Positions 6,025-7,571 of a stretch of DNA of 7,571 bases are shown here, one piece after another; position 1 is the first letter of the stretch; each line of letters opens with the position of its first letter. Source of the DNA: Planctomycetaceae bacterium. Lineage in GTDB: Bacteria; Planctomycetota; Planctomycetia; Pirellulales; Pirellulaceae. The notes beneath the pieces were generated by a model that had not been told where the DNA came from, ran no database searches, and was given only the letters and a program-made list of their open reading frames with translations. Both the position numbers and the translations under genes were made by a program. Location: contig JAHEAM010000175.1 of assembly GCA_024642765.1 (NCBI GenBank), forward strand, positions 1 through 7,571, written 5' to 3'.

Positions 6025-6813
6025 ATGGACCTATCACTAAACAGCCTTGTCAACTTCGTGTTGATCATCACGCGTGTTGCGGCGTTTATTGGCTTCTTTC
6101 CTTTGTTTTCACGCCGACAAATTCCTGTTTCGATCAAAGCCGGGTTGGCAGTCGCACTCAGTGTATTTTGGTTTTCGACAATGAATGTCCGAGTTATTGA
6201 AGCCGATTTGGATCTGAAAAATCTATCCACGGTAATGGCTGTCTTGCTCATCGCTCGTGAAATGGGGATCGGTTTGCTTTTGGGGGTAACGCTGGGCTTC
6301 ATGCTAATACCGGCAAAAATTGCTGGTCAATATGTGGGCCAAGAATTGGGACTCTCGATGGCGGCCATCTCGGATCCGAGCAGTCCTGATTCATCCGGAG
6401 AAGTAGGGCAATTGTTCGAAACGCTGGCTATTCTATTGTTCTTCGGTTTGAATTTGCACCATTTTGTTTTGCTATTCTTGGATGTGACGTTTGATCAATT
6501 GGGTGGAAAGATCGATCTACTGCGTTTACCGACCGACAAACTCGTAGCGCTCACGCAACGTTTGGACGACTATGGACTTTTGGTTGCCGCACCACTGGGC
6601 ATTACACTATTCCTGCTGAACCTGGGACTGGTCTATTTGAACAAAGCGGCACCAACAATGAATTTGTTCTCAGTGGGCATGGCACTGCGAGGAAGTATCG
6701 GCCTGTTGTGCATTTTGATTTTCATGCCGTTCATTTTGCAAGCCATCACGATGTACTTTGAGCGTGTCGAACAAGACATCGAGGGCGCGTTTGCGATGTT
6801 TCAGTATTATTGA
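6025..6813 (+). CDS. fliR: Flagellar export gate protein FliR
   Basis: FliR is a membrane subunit of the export gate that joins the FliP helical assembly and contacts FlhB. The product has 262 residues, normal for the family. Hydrophobic segments lie at about 8-29, 37-54, 68-98, 129-153, 186-206 and 221-244. Family features include R17 in the first helix, REMGIGLLLG (78-87), the glycine-rich AGQYVGQELGLSMAAISDP (100-118), LLFFGLNLHHFVLLF (137-151) and the PTMNLFSVG element (210-218). An in-frame stop (5998-6000) lies just upstream with no other start between, so ATG 6025 is the only sensible start. It has no Shine-Dalgarno sequence. flhB begins 33 nt downstream, as in many flagellar operons. 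Confidence 0.96.
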   Translation: MDLSLNSLVNFVLIITRVAAFIGFFPLFSRRQIPVSIKAGLAVALSVFWFSTMNVRVIEADLDLKNLSTVMAVLLIAREMGIGLLLGVTLGFMLIPAKIAGQYVGQELGLSMAAISDPSSPDSSGEVGQLFETLAILLFFGLNLHHFVLLFLDVTFDQLGGKIDLLRLPTDKLVALTQRLDDYGLLVAAPLGITLFLLNLGLVYLNKAAPTMNLFSVGMALRGSIGLLCILIFMPFILQAITMYFERVEQDIEGAFAMFQYY

Positions 6814-6846
6814 CCTGCGGTCCTAGCACATAGAAACGATTGAGGA

Positions 6847-7571
6847 ATGAGCGAAGATCGCGATCAACGGACAGAGGCCCCAACACCTCGGCGCCTACAG
6901 CAAGCAATGGAGGATGGGCAAATTGGTTTCAGCGCGGACCTCTTGGGCGGTTTGGTCTTGCTCGTCGGCGTGTGTTATTTCTGGATGTTTGGCGACGCAC
7001 TCTTTGGAGCGTTGCAGGAAAACTTGCGAACGCGTCTTACTCATTTCGAAGGCGCGATCCAATCTCCCGAGCGTCTCACGGACCTGGTGGTCTTCGCATT
7101 CTCAACATTAGTTGGAATCATTTTGGGCCTATTGGCTCCGTTACTCTGTGTCTCGCTATTGTCCGGTGGCTTGCAAACCAAATTCAACTTGACGTTTAAG
7201 CCACTGACGTTGAAAATTGATCGTTTCAACCCAATTTCTGGTTTCAAAAAGATATTCTCAACACGGTCCATTGCGAGAGGAGTCGTGGCTGTCGTCAAGT
7301 CGTTGGTAGTCGGCATTGTCGGCTACTTGATGATTCGTGCTCATCTCGACGAAATTGCCTCGAGTGGATTTGGTACGCTTGCCGCAGCCGTCAAGTTGGT
7401 AACGCAATTAGCGCTCTCGATATCGATTACGATCGCCGCACTGATGGTAATCGTTGGCGTCGCCGATTTGGTCTTCCAGAAATGGAAACAGTATCAAGAC
7501 CTACGGATGAGTCTGAAGGACATTCGTCAAGAATACCGTGACGATCAAGGCGACCCCTTACTCCGCGCTCG
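6847..7571 (+). CDS. flhB: Flagellar export switch protein FlhB, 3'-partial
   Basis: FlhB is the membrane protein that wraps the export gate and switches substrate class from rod/hook to filament after self-cleavage at its NPTH motif. The frame is open from ATG 6847 to the window end: 241 residues are present and the C-terminal cytoplasmic domain is mostly missing. The start matches the family: D-Q-R-T-E-A-P-T-P-R-R (6-16), then a Q-x-A-x-x-x-G-Q-I segment and S29. Hydrophobic helices lie at about 32-50, 78-106, 142-162 and 182-210. NPISGFKKIFS (128-138) is the family's conserved loop. VADLVFQKWKQYQDLRMS (205-222) and DIRQEYRDDQGDP (225-237) match the FlhB linker before the cleavage domain. 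NPTH should lie just beyond the window and cannot be checked. An in-frame TGA at 6841 fixes the start; the GAGG beside the ATG is too close to act as a normal ribosome site. Confidence 0.97.
   Translation, partial: MSEDRDQRTEAPTPRRLQQAMEDGQIGFSADLLGGLVLLVGVCYFWMFGDALFGALQENLRTRLTHFEGAIQSPERLTDLVVFAFSTLVGIILGLLAPLLCVSLLSGGLQTKFNLTFKPLTLKIDRFNPISGFKKIFSTRSIARGVVAVVKSLVVGIVGYLMIRAHLDEIASSGFGTLAAAVKLVTQLALSISITIAALMVIVGVADLVFQKWKQYQDLRMSLKDIRQEYRDDQGDPLLRA

Noticed and set aside
6840..7199. 119-residue open frame on the + strand over the start of flhB
   Set aside because: It is a frame-shifted shadow; the FlhB frame from 6847 carries all family motifs and runs to the window edge.

Overview
The window is a stretch of a bacterial flagellar gene cluster. 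All genes lie on the + strand, and no mobile element, RNA gene or CRISPR array is visible. In order they are: fliF (5' end outside the window), fliG, fliH, fliI, fliJ, a membrane-anchored coiled-coil protein with a MotE/MgtE-N-like C-terminal domain, fliQ, fliR and flhB (3' end outside the window). Base composition is moderate, close to half G+C by eye. Most genes have weak or no Shine-Dalgarno sequence and are separated by spacers of 33-125 nt. Together with a divergent FliG and the unusual gene order, this would fit a planctomycete (Pirellula/Rhodopirellula-like). That assignment is an impression and rests on no marker gene.

Region 1 (1-2226) encodes the rotor base: the MS-ring protein FliF and the rotor/switch protein FliG. 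They are separated by a 77-nt spacer holding a long, nearly perfect inverted repeat. Region 2 (2227-4744) encodes the export ATPase complex: the stator FliH, the ATPase FliI and the central-stalk protein FliJ. fliH follows fliG in the same reading frame with only the fliG stop codon between them, and fliH and fliI overlap by 80 nt. Region 3 (4800-5567) is the MotE-like gene, in the slot where other bacteria also keep an MgtE-N-domain gene after fliJ. Region 4 (5693-7571) encodes export-gate membrane proteins FliQ, FliR and FlhB. fliP, normally directly before fliQ, is not here. Also absent are fliK, flgD, flgE, motA, motB, fliL, fliM, fliN and fliO, which often lie between fliJ and fliQ.

The genes work together as follows. 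FliF forms the ring that houses the export gate (FliQ, FliR and FlhB, plus FliP and FlhA from elsewhere). FliH, FliI and FliJ energise and feed the gate from the cytoplasm. FliG sits on FliF and converts stator force into rotation. The MotE-like protein probably acts in the periplasm near the motor. I see no novel system here. The points worth a second look are the fliF-fliG hairpin, the fliH/fliI overlap, the altered FliG motifs and the missing fliP.
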